Shown here in pieces: positions 34,323 to 42,177 of a stretch of 47,219 bases of DNA. The notes beneath the pieces were generated by a model. It was not told the DNA's origin and made no database searches. It was given only the letters and a program-made list of their open reading frames with translations. The stretch's first letter is position 1. Each line of letters starts with the position of its first letter. This DNA comes from Anaerolineales bacterium (lineage in GTDB: Bacteria; Chloroflexota; Anaerolineae; Anaerolineales; UBA6668): the NCBI GenBank assembly GCA_020630175.1, contig JAHDBW010000012.1:1-47219 (forward strand), written 5' to 3'. Made by a program: the position numbers and the translations under genes.

Positions 34323-35643
34323 ATCGACTGCTCCGGCCTTATTAGGCATTGTGCTGATCTCGGTGCTGCTGCGGTTGGGTGCTGCTGTCTACTTAGGTAG
34401 TGATGTGTTGCCCTTGCCCGGTATTCATGATCAGATCTCGTATCACACGTTAGCAACCCGTCTTTTAGGTGGACATGGCTTTACGTTTGCAGAAGCGTGG
34501 TGGCCTGTGACACCAGCTGGGGAGCCAACTGCGCACTGGTCTTACTTGTACACGGGCTTTTTATACGTGTTGTATTCCATTACCGGCGTTGCGCCCTTGA
34601 TTGCACGTATTGTGCAAGTGTTGGCAATTGGAATTCTGATGCCAGTCTTGGTGTATCGCATTGCGTCACGGGTATTCAATAATTTGGTGGCGTTAGTTGC
34701 GGCGCTTTGGGTTGCAGTTTACGGTTATTTTATTTACTACTCGGCCGCGCTAATGACCGAGTCGTTTTATATTGTTGGCATTCTATGGGTGCTAGACAAT
34801 GCGCTGTTATTGATTGATCGGGAGCGTGAGAACAAATGGCAACATTGGCTGATGTTTGGCGTCTCGCTAGGCATTACAGCACTGCTGCGTCAGGTCTTTT
34901 TGCTATTTGCGCCGTTCTTATTTGCTTGGATTTTGCTGACGGTCTATTTGCAACGTGGTGATCAGTCGTTGATTAGCGCAATGCGCAAGCCATTTATGGG
35001 GTTATTTGCCAGTGGCCTGATCATGTTGGCCTTTATTATTCCGGTCACAATCTTCAACTACGGGCAATTCGATCATCTTGTTCTGCTAAATACAAACTCA
35101 GGCTACGCGCTGTTTTGGGGTAATCATCCTGTGCATGAATACCGCTTTGTGCCAATTTTTACAGATGATATGCCTACATACCAAGAGCTAATTCCGCAAG
35201 AGTTGCTGCACTTGAATGAAGCACAATTGGATTCGGCTTTGCGGGAAGTGGGCAGTGGATTTATCACAGATAATCCCGGCCGCTATTTGATGCTTTGTCT
35301 AACGCGCATTCCAGCATATTTTCAGTTTTGGTACTCGCCGCAATCTAGCCTGATTAGTAATATCGTTCGGATGGCCTCCTTAGGGATTGCGCTGCCGTTT
35401 ATGTTGCTGGGGCTGTTCATGTGGGGACGCGGTAAAGCGCGCCAGAAAGTTGACCGTTGGCAAGCATCTTTGCTAGTGTTATTTGCGTTTATTTATACGC
35501 TGGCACATATTATGACGTGGGCCTTAGTGCGTTATCGCTTGCCGGTAGACGCGGTTCTGTTGCCCTTTGCTGCATTTGCAATTGTGTCGCTATTGACCCC
35601 AATGATTGAAAAATCACGCTGGGCAGGTTTGAAGCAGATTTGA
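34306..35643 (+). CDS. GT39/ArnT-like membrane glycosyltransferase
   Basis: A 445-residue polytopic protein with an N-terminal helix, then a periplasmic loop with DQISYHTLA (about 42-50). About ten more helices follow, with the patterns RLLGGHGF and ALMTESFY of the PMT/ArnT (GT-C) superfamily. Such enzymes move a sugar from a polyprenyl-phosphate carrier to an acceptor outside the membrane; the GT2 at 12.2 kb is a possible supplier. ATG 34306 is chosen because GGGA at 34294-34297 is eight bases ahead; ATG 34297 is also possible and adds three residues. It overlaps the preceding gene. Confidence 0.8.
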   Translation: MNAQVKSTAPALLGIVLISVLLRLGAAVYLGSDVLPLPGIHDQISYHTLATRLLGGHGFTFAEAWWPVTPAGEPTAHWSYLYTGFLYVLYSITGVAPLIARIVQVLAIGILMPVLVYRIASRVFNNLVALVAALWVAVYGYFIYYSAALMTESFYIVGILWVLDNALLLIDRERENKWQHWLMFGVSLGITALLRQVFLLFAPFLFAWILLTVYLQRGDQSLISAMRKPFMGLFASGLIMLAFIIPVTIFNYGQFDHLVLLNTNSGYALFWGNHPVHEYRFVPIFTDDMPTYQELIPQELLHLNEAQLDSALREVGSGFITDNPGRYLMLCLTRIPAYFQFWYSPQSSLISNIVRMASLGIALPFMLLGLFMWGRGKARQKVDRWQASLLVLFAFIYTLAHIMTWALVRYRLPVDAVLLPFAAFAIVSLLTPMIEKSRWAGLKQI

Positions 35644-35645
35644 AT

Positions 35646-35744
35646 ATGGAAAGCACTTCGTATGACTGCCTAATTGTGGGTGACGCCTTGTTACCGGTCG
35701 TGTCTAACGCTATGCGTTCGCACCGATTGGGAGGCTGCAAATGA
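35646..35744 (+). CDS. Possible 32-residue small ORF
   Basis: An ATG three bases after the GT39 stop opens a 32-codon frame whose TGA overlaps the next gene's ATG (ATGA), the same joint seen repeatedly in this operon. The peptide (MESTSYDCLIVGDALLP...) has no signal peptide and no match I recognise. The Shine-Dalgarno of the next gene lies inside it. It may be a translated leader that couples the GT39 and GT4 genes, or chance. Confidence 0.3.
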   Translation: MESTSYDCLIVGDALLPVVSNAMRSHRLGGCK

Positions 35745-36964
35745 ATATATTATTTGTTATTCCTTATACGCCAAGCCTAATCCGCACGCGCTCTTATAAC
35801 TTGATCCAGTCTATGCTGACGTTGGGGCACCAAGTGTCTCTCGCAACGCTGACCGAAAGCGAAGCCGATGAAAAATCGGCGGCGGATTTAGAAAAAGCAG
35901 GCGTGCAGGTGATTGCGGTGCCGCATAGCAAAGCCAAGGCCATGTTGAATATGGTTGGCGTGCTACCAAGCCGCCATCCGCTGCAGTCTGCATACAGCTG
36001 GAATACCGCGTTATTCGCGGCAATTAAAGCGCATATTGATGCGCAGCCCATCGACATTGTGCACGTAGAGCATTTGCGCGGTGCCAAGTTTGGGCAGCAA
36101 TTGATGCAAACCATGCAGGCCGGTCAGCTGCGCCACGTTCCCGTTTTGTGGGATAGCGTAGACTGCATCAGCTATTTGTTTCAACAATCGTCGAAGGAGA
36201 GCCGCAATCTCTCTAAGAAGCTGATTACCGCCTTTGAATTGCCACGCACGCGCTATAGCGAAACAAATCTTGTTGCGGACTTTGATCATGTGATCACAAC
36301 ATCGCCAATTGACAAAAAGGCGCTGCGCGAATTGCAACCAAACGGGGCTGAAATTGACGTCATCCCAAATGGGGTGGCACTTGATTATTTTGGCGAGACG
36401 CTCAACGTAGAAAAACTGCCTCAGACCATTGTGTTGTCGGGCAAGATGAGCTATCACGCGAATGTCACGGCGGCTTTATATTTGGTGAATGACGTGATGC
36501 CCTTGGTCTGGCAGGCTAACCCAGATATAAAGGTCAAGATTGTTGGGAGTTCGCCAACGCCGCAGATACTGGCATTGGCAACTGAGCATCCGGCCCATAT
36601 CGAAGTGACTGGCTTTGTAGATGACTTACGACCGCATTTGCAGTCGGCCACAGTGGCCGCTGTCCCGATTTTGTACGGCGCTGGCAGCCAGTTCAAAGTT
36701 TTAGAGGCGATGGCATCACGCACGGCGGTCGTGGCAACAGACCGCGCAACCTCAGCTTTGGGGGTGACGTCTGGTGAGCATCTGCTGATTTCTAAGTCAG
36801 CCCAAGAATTTGCAGATAATTTACTGCAATTGATTTCTAATCCAACAGAACGTGATGCGATTGCAGCAAACGGCTATGGCTATGTAAGTCAAGCCCACGA
36901 CTGGATCAACATTGCAGAGACGTTGGCGACAGTTTACGGTAACGTAATCGAAGCCAACGCGTAA
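35741..36964 (+). CDS. GT4-type glycosyltransferase (paralogue group A)
   Basis: A 407-residue GT-B enzyme of the same group as those at 29.2 and 33.1 kb. MNILFVIPYTPSLIRTRSYN starts it, PHSKAKAM follows, and the C-terminal domain shows SGKMSYHANVTAALYLVND (about 230-248) and YGAGSQFKVLEAMASRTAVV. The Arg-rich acceptor loop (LIRTRSYN) replaces the usual glycine-rich loop. It has the best ribosome site of the locus: GGGAGG at 35729-35734, six bases before the ATG. Six bases separate its stop from the next ATG. Confidence 0.88.
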   Translation: MNILFVIPYTPSLIRTRSYNLIQSMLTLGHQVSLATLTESEADEKSAADLEKAGVQVIAVPHSKAKAMLNMVGVLPSRHPLQSAYSWNTALFAAIKAHIDAQPIDIVHVEHLRGAKFGQQLMQTMQAGQLRHVPVLWDSVDCISYLFQQSSKESRNLSKKLITAFELPRTRYSETNLVADFDHVITTSPIDKKALRELQPNGAEIDVIPNGVALDYFGETLNVEKLPQTIVLSGKMSYHANVTAALYLVNDVMPLVWQANPDIKVKIVGSSPTPQILALATEHPAHIEVTGFVDDLRPHLQSATVAAVPILYGAGSQFKVLEAMASRTAVVATDRATSALGVTSGEHLLISKSAQEFADNLLQLISNPTERDAIAANGYGYVSQAHDWINIAETLATVYGNVIEANA

Positions 36965-36970
36965 TTGATT

Positions 36971-38416
36971 ATGACCCAATCACAAGTCCCAATCACAACC
37001 CAGCGCAGCCGATTTATGATCGGTGTTTTTTGCGTTGATGTGTTGATGTTGGCAATTGCGATGGGGTTGGCCTATTGGCTTCGGTTTGCGTCGGCAACAG
37101 CTTTCTTTCAATCGGATGCGCTTATTCAGCCTGAGCTGTACCTGTGGTTTTCCGTTGGGTTAACAGTGCTTTTGCTCGCTGCATTTTGGATTTATCGATT
37201 GTATACTTGGCGGCGTTTGTTTCGCGGCGCACGTGAATTTTCTGCGATTTTTCACTCAAGTCTGTCAGTGCTTTCCTTAGTTGCGCTGTATCAGTTCTTT
37301 TCAGAAAACTTGCTGATTGCGCGTGGTTGGCTAGGGTTAGCCGTTTTACTTAGCATGCTATTTGCGATGCTAGGGCGCGTGCTAATGCGGAGCCGGCTCG
37401 CGCGGCTGCGTCGGCGTGGACATCTGACTTTGCCAACCGTGCTAATCGGGACGAATGATGAAGCTGCCGTGCTGGCAGAGCAACTGGCGTTAGGGTCTGA
37501 ATCGGGACTGAAGCTGATCGGCTTTTTGACCGATGATCCCAGCAAAGTTGGTCAAACTCTGGCAGAGCAGCCGGTTTTGGGCGTTGTGTCAGATCTGGAT
37601 GATTTGGTGCAGCAACAAGGCTTGATGGAAGTTGTCATTGCCAGTAGCGCATTACGCCGTGATGCAATTTTGAAACTGTATCGACAGTATGGCAATTCTG
37701 CGCAGGTCTCTTTACGGCTTTCCTCTGGATTGTTTGAGATTTTGACAACGGGGCTGCAAGTTCAAGAGTTTGCGCATGTGCCGCTTATTGGCGTCAATCG
37801 GACACGATTGAACGCGCCGCAGCGGCTAATGAAAACGTTGTTAGATGTTAGCGTGGCTGCAACGGTGTTGCTGGTGCTAAGCCCGCTATTGTTGATTTTG
37901 GCGATTGTTGTAAAGCTGGACTCCAAAGGGCCGGTGATCTATCGACGCCGGGTGGTTGGGCTGAATGGTAAGGAATTTGATGCGTTCAAAATCCGCACCA
38001 TGCATGTCAATGGCGATGAAATACTCGCGCAACATCCAGAGTTGCAAGCTGAATTGGCGGCCAATCACAAGCTGAAAAATGATCCGCGCATCACAACCTT
38101 TGGCGATGCGTTACGCAAATACAGCATTGACGAGTTGCCGCAACTGTTCAATGTTTTGCTGGGTCAAATGAGCTTAGTGGGGCCGCGCATGATTTCTCCG
38201 GCAGAGTTGGAGAAATACGGCCGCTGGGCCTTGAATTTACAAACCGTTCGACCTGGGCTAACCGGGTTGTGGCAAGTGTCTGGGCGTTCTGATCTGACGT
38301 ATGACGATCGCGTACGTCTGGATATGTTCTATATTCGCAATTACAGCATTTGGCAAGATATTTCGATTTTGCTAAACACAATCCCAGTTGTCTTGTTTGG
38401 CAAAGGGGCGTACTAA
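36971..38416 (+). CDS. Undecaprenyl-phosphate sugar phosphotransferase (WcaJ/ExoY type)
   Basis: A 481-residue polyprenyl glycosylphosphotransferase that starts the repeat unit by moving a sugar 1-phosphate to undecaprenyl phosphate. Four N-terminal helices (about 14-135) precede a CoA-binding-like Rossmann domain (153-260). A further membrane segment (about 292-315) leads into the catalytic Bac_transf domain, with KIRTMHVNGDE, D371-P-R, D387-E388 in KYSIDELPQLFNVL, SLVGPRMI and RPGLTGLWQVSGRS. All catalytic acids are kept. ATG 36971 follows a TTG (36965) in frame. As the initiating enzyme it shows that at least one glycan here is undecaprenyl-linked. It is the last gene of the second run. 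Confidence 0.94.
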   Translation: MTQSQVPITTQRSRFMIGVFCVDVLMLAIAMGLAYWLRFASATAFFQSDALIQPELYLWFSVGLTVLLLAAFWIYRLYTWRRLFRGAREFSAIFHSSLSVLSLVALYQFFSENLLIARGWLGLAVLLSMLFAMLGRVLMRSRLARLRRRGHLTLPTVLIGTNDEAAVLAEQLALGSESGLKLIGFLTDDPSKVGQTLAEQPVLGVVSDLDDLVQQQGLMEVVIASSALRRDAILKLYRQYGNSAQVSLRLSSGLFEILTTGLQVQEFAHVPLIGVNRTRLNAPQRLMKTLLDVSVAATVLLVLSPLLLILAIVVKLDSKGPVIYRRRVVGLNGKEFDAFKIRTMHVNGDEILAQHPELQAELAANHKLKNDPRITTFGDALRKYSIDELPQLFNVLLGQMSLVGPRMISPAELEKYGRWALNLQTVRPGLTGLWQVSGRSDLTYDDRVRLDMFYIRNYSIWQDISILLNTIPVVLFGKGAY

Positions 38417-38532
38417 TACTGTCAGAAAAGTTGTGATTGGCGTTGTCAAAACTACTGCGCTAGTGCACCAGACTGTATTAAGTATGAGCTAGGTTTGAAT
38501 TACTCGAGAACTGCAAATCTTGGGTAAATTTC

Positions 38533-38541
38533 TGTTACAAT
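38533..38541 (+). promoter_or_regulatory. Extended -10 promoter of the Wzc-like gene
   Basis: TGTTACAAT matches TGnTATAAT with one mismatch, in the 184-base gap before the co-polymerase gene. No good -35 is seen, as expected for the extended type. A hairpin (GCTTGC-TTACA with TGTAATGCGAGC, 38553-38580) lies between it and the GTG start and may sit in the 5' leader. Confidence 0.45.
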
Positions 38542-38600
38542 CAAAAAATCACGCTTGCTTACATTTTGTGTAATGCGAGCAGAATTTATGGACTAAATCT

Positions 38601-40292
38601 GTGGAATTACTGAATTATATTCGTGTCTTACGAAAATGGCTGTGGCTAATGGTGCTTGCGGTAGTGCTTGCTGCGGGCTCTAGTTTTATTGCTAGCATGC
38701 TGCAAACGCCGCTTTATCGCACTAGCACTACGCTAATTGTGGGGCAAGTCTTGCAAGATACCGCGCCTGAAGCGGTGAGTATTTATACCAGCCAACAGCT
38801 GGCACAAACTTATATTCAATTGGTAAGCCGGGAACCAATTCTGAGTGCAACTGTCGATCAACTGAAATTACCGTTTGATTGGGGCTCACTTCGAAATTCT
38901 GTTTCTGCTGGACCAGTTGAAGGGACGCAATTGATTGAAATTGCGGTGGTAGACGCTAACCCGAAACGGGCGCAGGCGATTGCCGATGAGTTGGCGCGGC
39001 AGTTGATTCTGCAAAGCCCAACAAACCCGAGTGCACAGGTCCAAGCGCAATTAGACTTTATTGAACAAGAATTGCCAGACGTCGAAGCAAAGATCAATGA
39101 TGCGCGGATTGCAATTCGTGAGCTTGATATCGAAATCTCTGAAGCGACAAGTGCCCGTGAGTTGCAAGAAGCTGAACAGCGCAAACAAGTGTTGAGCAGC
39201 CAAATTTCACAATGGCAAGTTATTTATACAGGCTTGATCAATGCCCAAGGTGGCGGCAATAGCAACTACCTAGAAGTTGTAGAGCCAGCTCCTGAGCCAA
39301 TTGCGCCAATCAGCCCGCGCACCCGCAACAATGTTGTGCTTGGTGCTGTCATCGGCTTGTTGTTAGCTGGTGCTGCGGCATTCTTCCTTGAATATTTGGA
39401 TGACAGCATCCGCTCGCCGGAAGAAGCAAAACGCTTGGTTGGTGTTCCGGTGATGGCACTGGTTGCGCCAATCAAAGGCGATGCAACTGATGAGCGTAAA
39501 CTTGTGGCGCTTACCGACCCGCAAAATCCAGCAACAGAAGCGTATCGCTCCCTACGGACGCAAATCCAATTTTCAGCGCTGACATCGTCACAAAATCTAA
39601 TTTTGGTGACCAGTGCTGGTCCGTCAGAAGGGAAGTCGCTAACGTCTTCAAACCTGGCTGTATTGCTTGCTCAAGCTGGTATGAAAGTGTTGCTAGTTGA
39701 TGGCGACTTGCGCCGCCCAGTGATGCACGAAATGTTTGACTTGCGCCAAGATGACGGCTTGACTGAGCTGTTGGTCGAATGGAAGCATGAACTGCGTCCA
39801 TCATTCCCTGGTGAAACAACTGAACTGGCTGGTTCTTCTTCGTTTGAGCTCTTGCTAGACAAGTATTGCCAAGTCGTCGATCAGCCGGGGCTATCAATCT
39901 TGACGAGTGGTGAATTGCCGCCGAACCCATCTGAATTGCTAGGTAGCATCCAAATGGATCAATTCTTACGCGCGGCCGCCCGCAAGTTTGATAGCGTTAT
40001 TATTGATACACCGCCGGTGATTGCTGTAACTGACGCAGTGCTCTTGAGCCGCCAAGTTGACGGGGTCTTATTTGTGATTGATCATGAAAAGACACGCCGC
40101 CGTATGGTTCAACGCGCAATTGAAAATCTGCGCACGGTTGGAGCGCGTATTTTGGGTGTCACCATCAACCGCTATGACGGTCAGGGTGAGGATCCTTATG
40201 GATACACTTACTACTACACGCAGAAAACATCTGGCACCGCACCATTGAACGGCGCTGCTAAAACGAAATCGAAAAGCAAAGCAAAGTCTTAG
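38601..40292 (+). CDS. Polysaccharide co-polymerase and BY-kinase (Wzc type)
   Basis: A 563-residue fusion. The Wzz chain-length domain has transmembrane helices at about 13-33 and 244-263, around an extracytoplasmic part with a coiled coil (145-205). The cytoplasmic BY-kinase domain holds Walker A S338-AGPSEGKS346, Walker A' LLVDGDLRRP (364-373) and Walker B VIIDTPP (466-472). A tyrosine cluster follows at Y533, Y535 and Y537-539, the expected autophosphorylation site, and a Lys/Ser tail ends the protein. It controls length and export of a Wzy-made chain. No separate phosphatase (Wzb/CpsB) is seen. GTG 38601 is the only start that keeps the LNYIRVLRKWLW opening. A strong terminator closes the locus 27 bases downstream. 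Confidence 0.93.
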   Translation: MELLNYIRVLRKWLWLMVLAVVLAAGSSFIASMLQTPLYRTSTTLIVGQVLQDTAPEAVSIYTSQQLAQTYIQLVSREPILSATVDQLKLPFDWGSLRNSVSAGPVEGTQLIEIAVVDANPKRAQAIADELARQLILQSPTNPSAQVQAQLDFIEQELPDVEAKINDARIAIRELDIEISEATSARELQEAEQRKQVLSSQISQWQVIYTGLINAQGGGNSNYLEVVEPAPEPIAPISPRTRNNVVLGAVIGLLLAGAAAFFLEYLDDSIRSPEEAKRLVGVPVMALVAPIKGDATDERKLVALTDPQNPATEAYRSLRTQIQFSALTSSQNLILVTSAGPSEGKSLTSSNLAVLLAQAGMKVLLVDGDLRRPVMHEMFDLRQDDGLTELLVEWKHELRPSFPGETTELAGSSSFELLLDKYCQVVDQPGLSILTSGELPPNPSELLGSIQMDQFLRAAARKFDSVIIDTPPVIAVTDAVLLSRQVDGVLFVIDHEKTRRRMVQRAIENLRTVGARILGVTINRYDGQGEDPYGYTYYYTQKTSGTAPLNGAAKTKSKSKAKS

Positions 40293-40318
40293 CTAGCTCG
40301 ATAACAGAGTATATTGAG

Positions 40319-40347
40319 ACAGGCCCCATTCGGGGCCTGTTTTATTT
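40319..40347 (+). terminator. Terminator closing the glycan locus
   Basis: ACAGGCCCC and GGGGCCTGT form a perfect 9-bp stem with loop ATTC, followed by TTTATTT. It is 27 bases past the co-polymerase stop codon. Confidence 0.9.
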
Positions 40348-40518
40348 AACCGGGGTTACCCTGAAAGCGCAGAGGTCTCAATTTAGATTCCACAAATCAA
40401 AGTCTCTACAGCAGTGCATATATTGCTTATGGGCTATTTTCCGCGCTTGTCCGCCTTGTCCGTGGCGAAGATAACCGGTAACTCTGAATAAGGACCAGTG
40501 CAATTTAGCATTACCAAT

Positions 40519-40560
40519 TAAACAAAAAAGACGCTGGCTTGCCAGCGTCTTTTTGTTGAG
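40519..40560. terminator. Bidirectional terminator, mainly for rpsD
   Basis: AAAAAGACGCTGGC and GCCAGCGTCTTTTT form a perfect 14-bp stem with loop TT. On the minus strand six T follow, giving the rpsD terminator 20 bases after its stop. On the plus strand five T follow, so it also backs up the glycan-locus terminator. The bases between the two terminators (40348-40518) hold no gene I can support. Confidence 0.92.
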
Positions 40561-40579
40561 ACGAGAGTAAGTTCTACTA

Positions 40580-41188
40580 CTAGCGTGAGTAGTATTCCAC
40601 CACGCGAGAAACTTCACATACAATTGGCACTTCTTCACGTACTGGAAGGTACTTGAGGGTGACAGAGAGGTTCTCAGGTGAAAGTTGTAGATATGCAGGT
40701 GGGTTAGCGCCGTCAATGGCTGCGCCGAACATATCCATTTTGCTGCTTTTTTGGCGAACAGAGATCACATCACCTTCTTTCAATTGGTATGAAGGAATGT
40801 TGACTGAGTTGCCGTTTACCAAAAGGTGCTTGTGCGAAACGATTTGGCGGGCTGCATAAATCGTTGGGGCTAGGCCACCACGGAATACGGCTGCGTCCAA
40901 ACGTTGTTCTAGCAGTTGTACCAATGCTTCAGCCGTATTACCAACTTGGCGTGATGCCATGCGGTAGTAATTGCGAAGTTGGCGTTCGTGAATGTTGTAT
41001 TGTGCACGCAAGCGTTGTTTTTCAAGGAGTTGTACCTTGTAATCCGACATCTTATTGCGGCGGAACATTTGGCCAGGGCCATGTTGTCCCGGTGGATGCG
41101 GACGGTTTTCCATGACTTTTGCTGCTTTACGCGTCAATGGAATACCTAAACGGCGTGATAATTTGACTACAGAGCCTCGCTTCTGCAT
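40580..41188 (-). CDS. rpsD: Ribosomal protein S4
   Basis: A 202-residue small-subunit protein that binds 16S rRNA early in assembly. The ENRPHPPGQHG block (about 27-37) and the S4 RNA-binding domain (about 92-155, starting RLDAAVFRGG and containing VSHKHLLVNG) are typical. The zinc-binding cysteines of the C+ form are absent. ATG 41188 has AGGAG ten bases upstream on the minus strand; a longer frame from 41254 adds a non-homologous start. The gene stands alone with its own terminator instead of lying in the alpha operon with rpsM, rpsK and rpoA. Confidence 0.95.
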   Translation of the reverse strand: MQKRGSVVKLSRRLGIPLTRKAAKVMENRPHPPGQHGPGQMFRRNKMSDYKVQLLEKQRLRAQYNIHERQLRNYYRMASRQVGNTAEALVQLLEQRLDAAVFRGGLAPTIYAARQIVSHKHLLVNGNSVNIPSYQLKEGDVISVRQKSSKMDMFGAAIDGANPPAYLQLSPENLSVTLKYLPVREEVPIVCEVSRVVEYYSR

Positions 41189-41356
41189 GTAATTGGATCT
41201 CCTAAAACTACTCTCGTTTTGTTTATATTTTTTGTTGAATAGACAACTTTGCAATTATAGCAACTTATGCAATCTTTTTGAAGCGTTTAAGTGACTATTT
41301 TCCATATTTATAAAAATACAGAAGTGCGAACCATTATTTTACTCGATTATTGCCAA

Positions 41357-42079
41357 TTAACGAAGGTGATCACCGCCATCAACATGAATGAGTTCACCGG
41401 TAATGTACGGATGCTGAACGAGGAATAGAACCGTATCGACGATGTGCTTGGCTGTGCCGGGCTGTTCGAGCGGCATTTTGCTGCCAAGCGCCTGCCAGCG
41501 GGCTTCGCTCCAGTCATCTGGCTTGAGGGCTAGGCCCGGCGCAACTGCATTGACGCGAATTCTTGGCGCTAGGGCGCGCGCTGCCACTTGGGTGAGCTTA
41601 TTGAGCGCTGATTTTGTAATGGACTGACTAGGGTGGTGGATCCAGTTCTTGCTGCCGCCGATGTCGCTAATGTTGACAATCGTGCCGGTCGCGCCCATTT
41701 TTTTTGCGGCATGTTGGGTGAGCAGCAGTGGGGCGGTCAGGTTGACATCTAGTGCCGTTTGCCACTGGTCCAGTGATAAATCTTCAAAGGGGACTTGAAA
41801 AAATACGCCAGCGGAATTGACTAAGATGTCTAGCTGATCAATGCTTGTGAAAAGCTGCGCAATGGCGTCTGGATCGCGCAGATTGGCTTGTAGTGCACGT
41901 GCGGTGTGTCCGGCTGCTTGGAGTTCTGCGATGGTGCGTTGAGCGGCGTCTGCTGAACTGCCGTAATGAATAATAAGGTCGGCACCGGCCTGTGCCAGCG
42001 CTGTTGCGATGGCTTTGCCAAGGCGATGCGCACCACCAGTCACGAGTGCGGTTTTTCCTGTTAGGGCGTTTGTATTCAT
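41357..42079 (-). CDS. Short-chain dehydrogenase, PTR1/FolM-like, with Tyr to Gln change
   Basis: A 240-residue SDR. The NADP-binding TGGAHRLG (14-21) has the Arg-Leu-Gly form of pteridine reductases (PTR1, FolM). NSAG (88-91) and N113 are present. The usual catalytic Ser is D139 (NISD), as in PTR1. The catalytic Y-x3-K motif reads Q152-S-I-T-K156: position 152, thirteen residues after D139, is Gln encoded by CAG. Lys is kept. The frame is intact, so this is not a pseudogene by sequence. Activity may be lost, changed, or use another base. It has no partner gene; a terminator for the sortase-like gene lies directly upstream. Confidence 0.85.
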   Translation of the reverse strand: MNTNALTGKTALVTGGAHRLGKAIATALAQAGADLIIHYGSSADAAQRTIAELQAAGHTARALQANLRDPDAIAQLFTSIDQLDILVNSAGVFFQVPFEDLSLDQWQTALDVNLTAPLLLTQHAAKKMGATGTIVNISDIGGSKNWIHHPSQSITKSALNKLTQVAARALAPRIRVNAVAPGLALKPDDWSEARWQALGSKMPLEQPGTAKHIVDTVLFLVQHPYITGELIHVDGGDHLR

Positions 42080-42100
42080 ATGGCTAGTGTATCACCCAAA

Positions 42101-42136
42101 TAAAAAAGCCCCGCCTTTACCCAGACGGAGCTTTTC
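42101..42136 (-). terminator. Terminator of the sortase-like gene
   Basis: On the minus strand AAAAGCTCCGTC pairs with GGCGGGGCTTTT (two G-T pairs) around an 8-base loop and is followed by T. It lies 42 bases past the stop at 42178. Confidence 0.8.
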
Positions 42137-42177
42137 GCCCAATTACTTTTCTAAAAAAGTTAGAAAAATCAATAAGT

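Noticed and set aside
41189-41254. Upstream start for rpsD adding 22 residues
   Set aside because: S4 proteins do not have this extension and AGGAG is correctly placed for ATG 41188.
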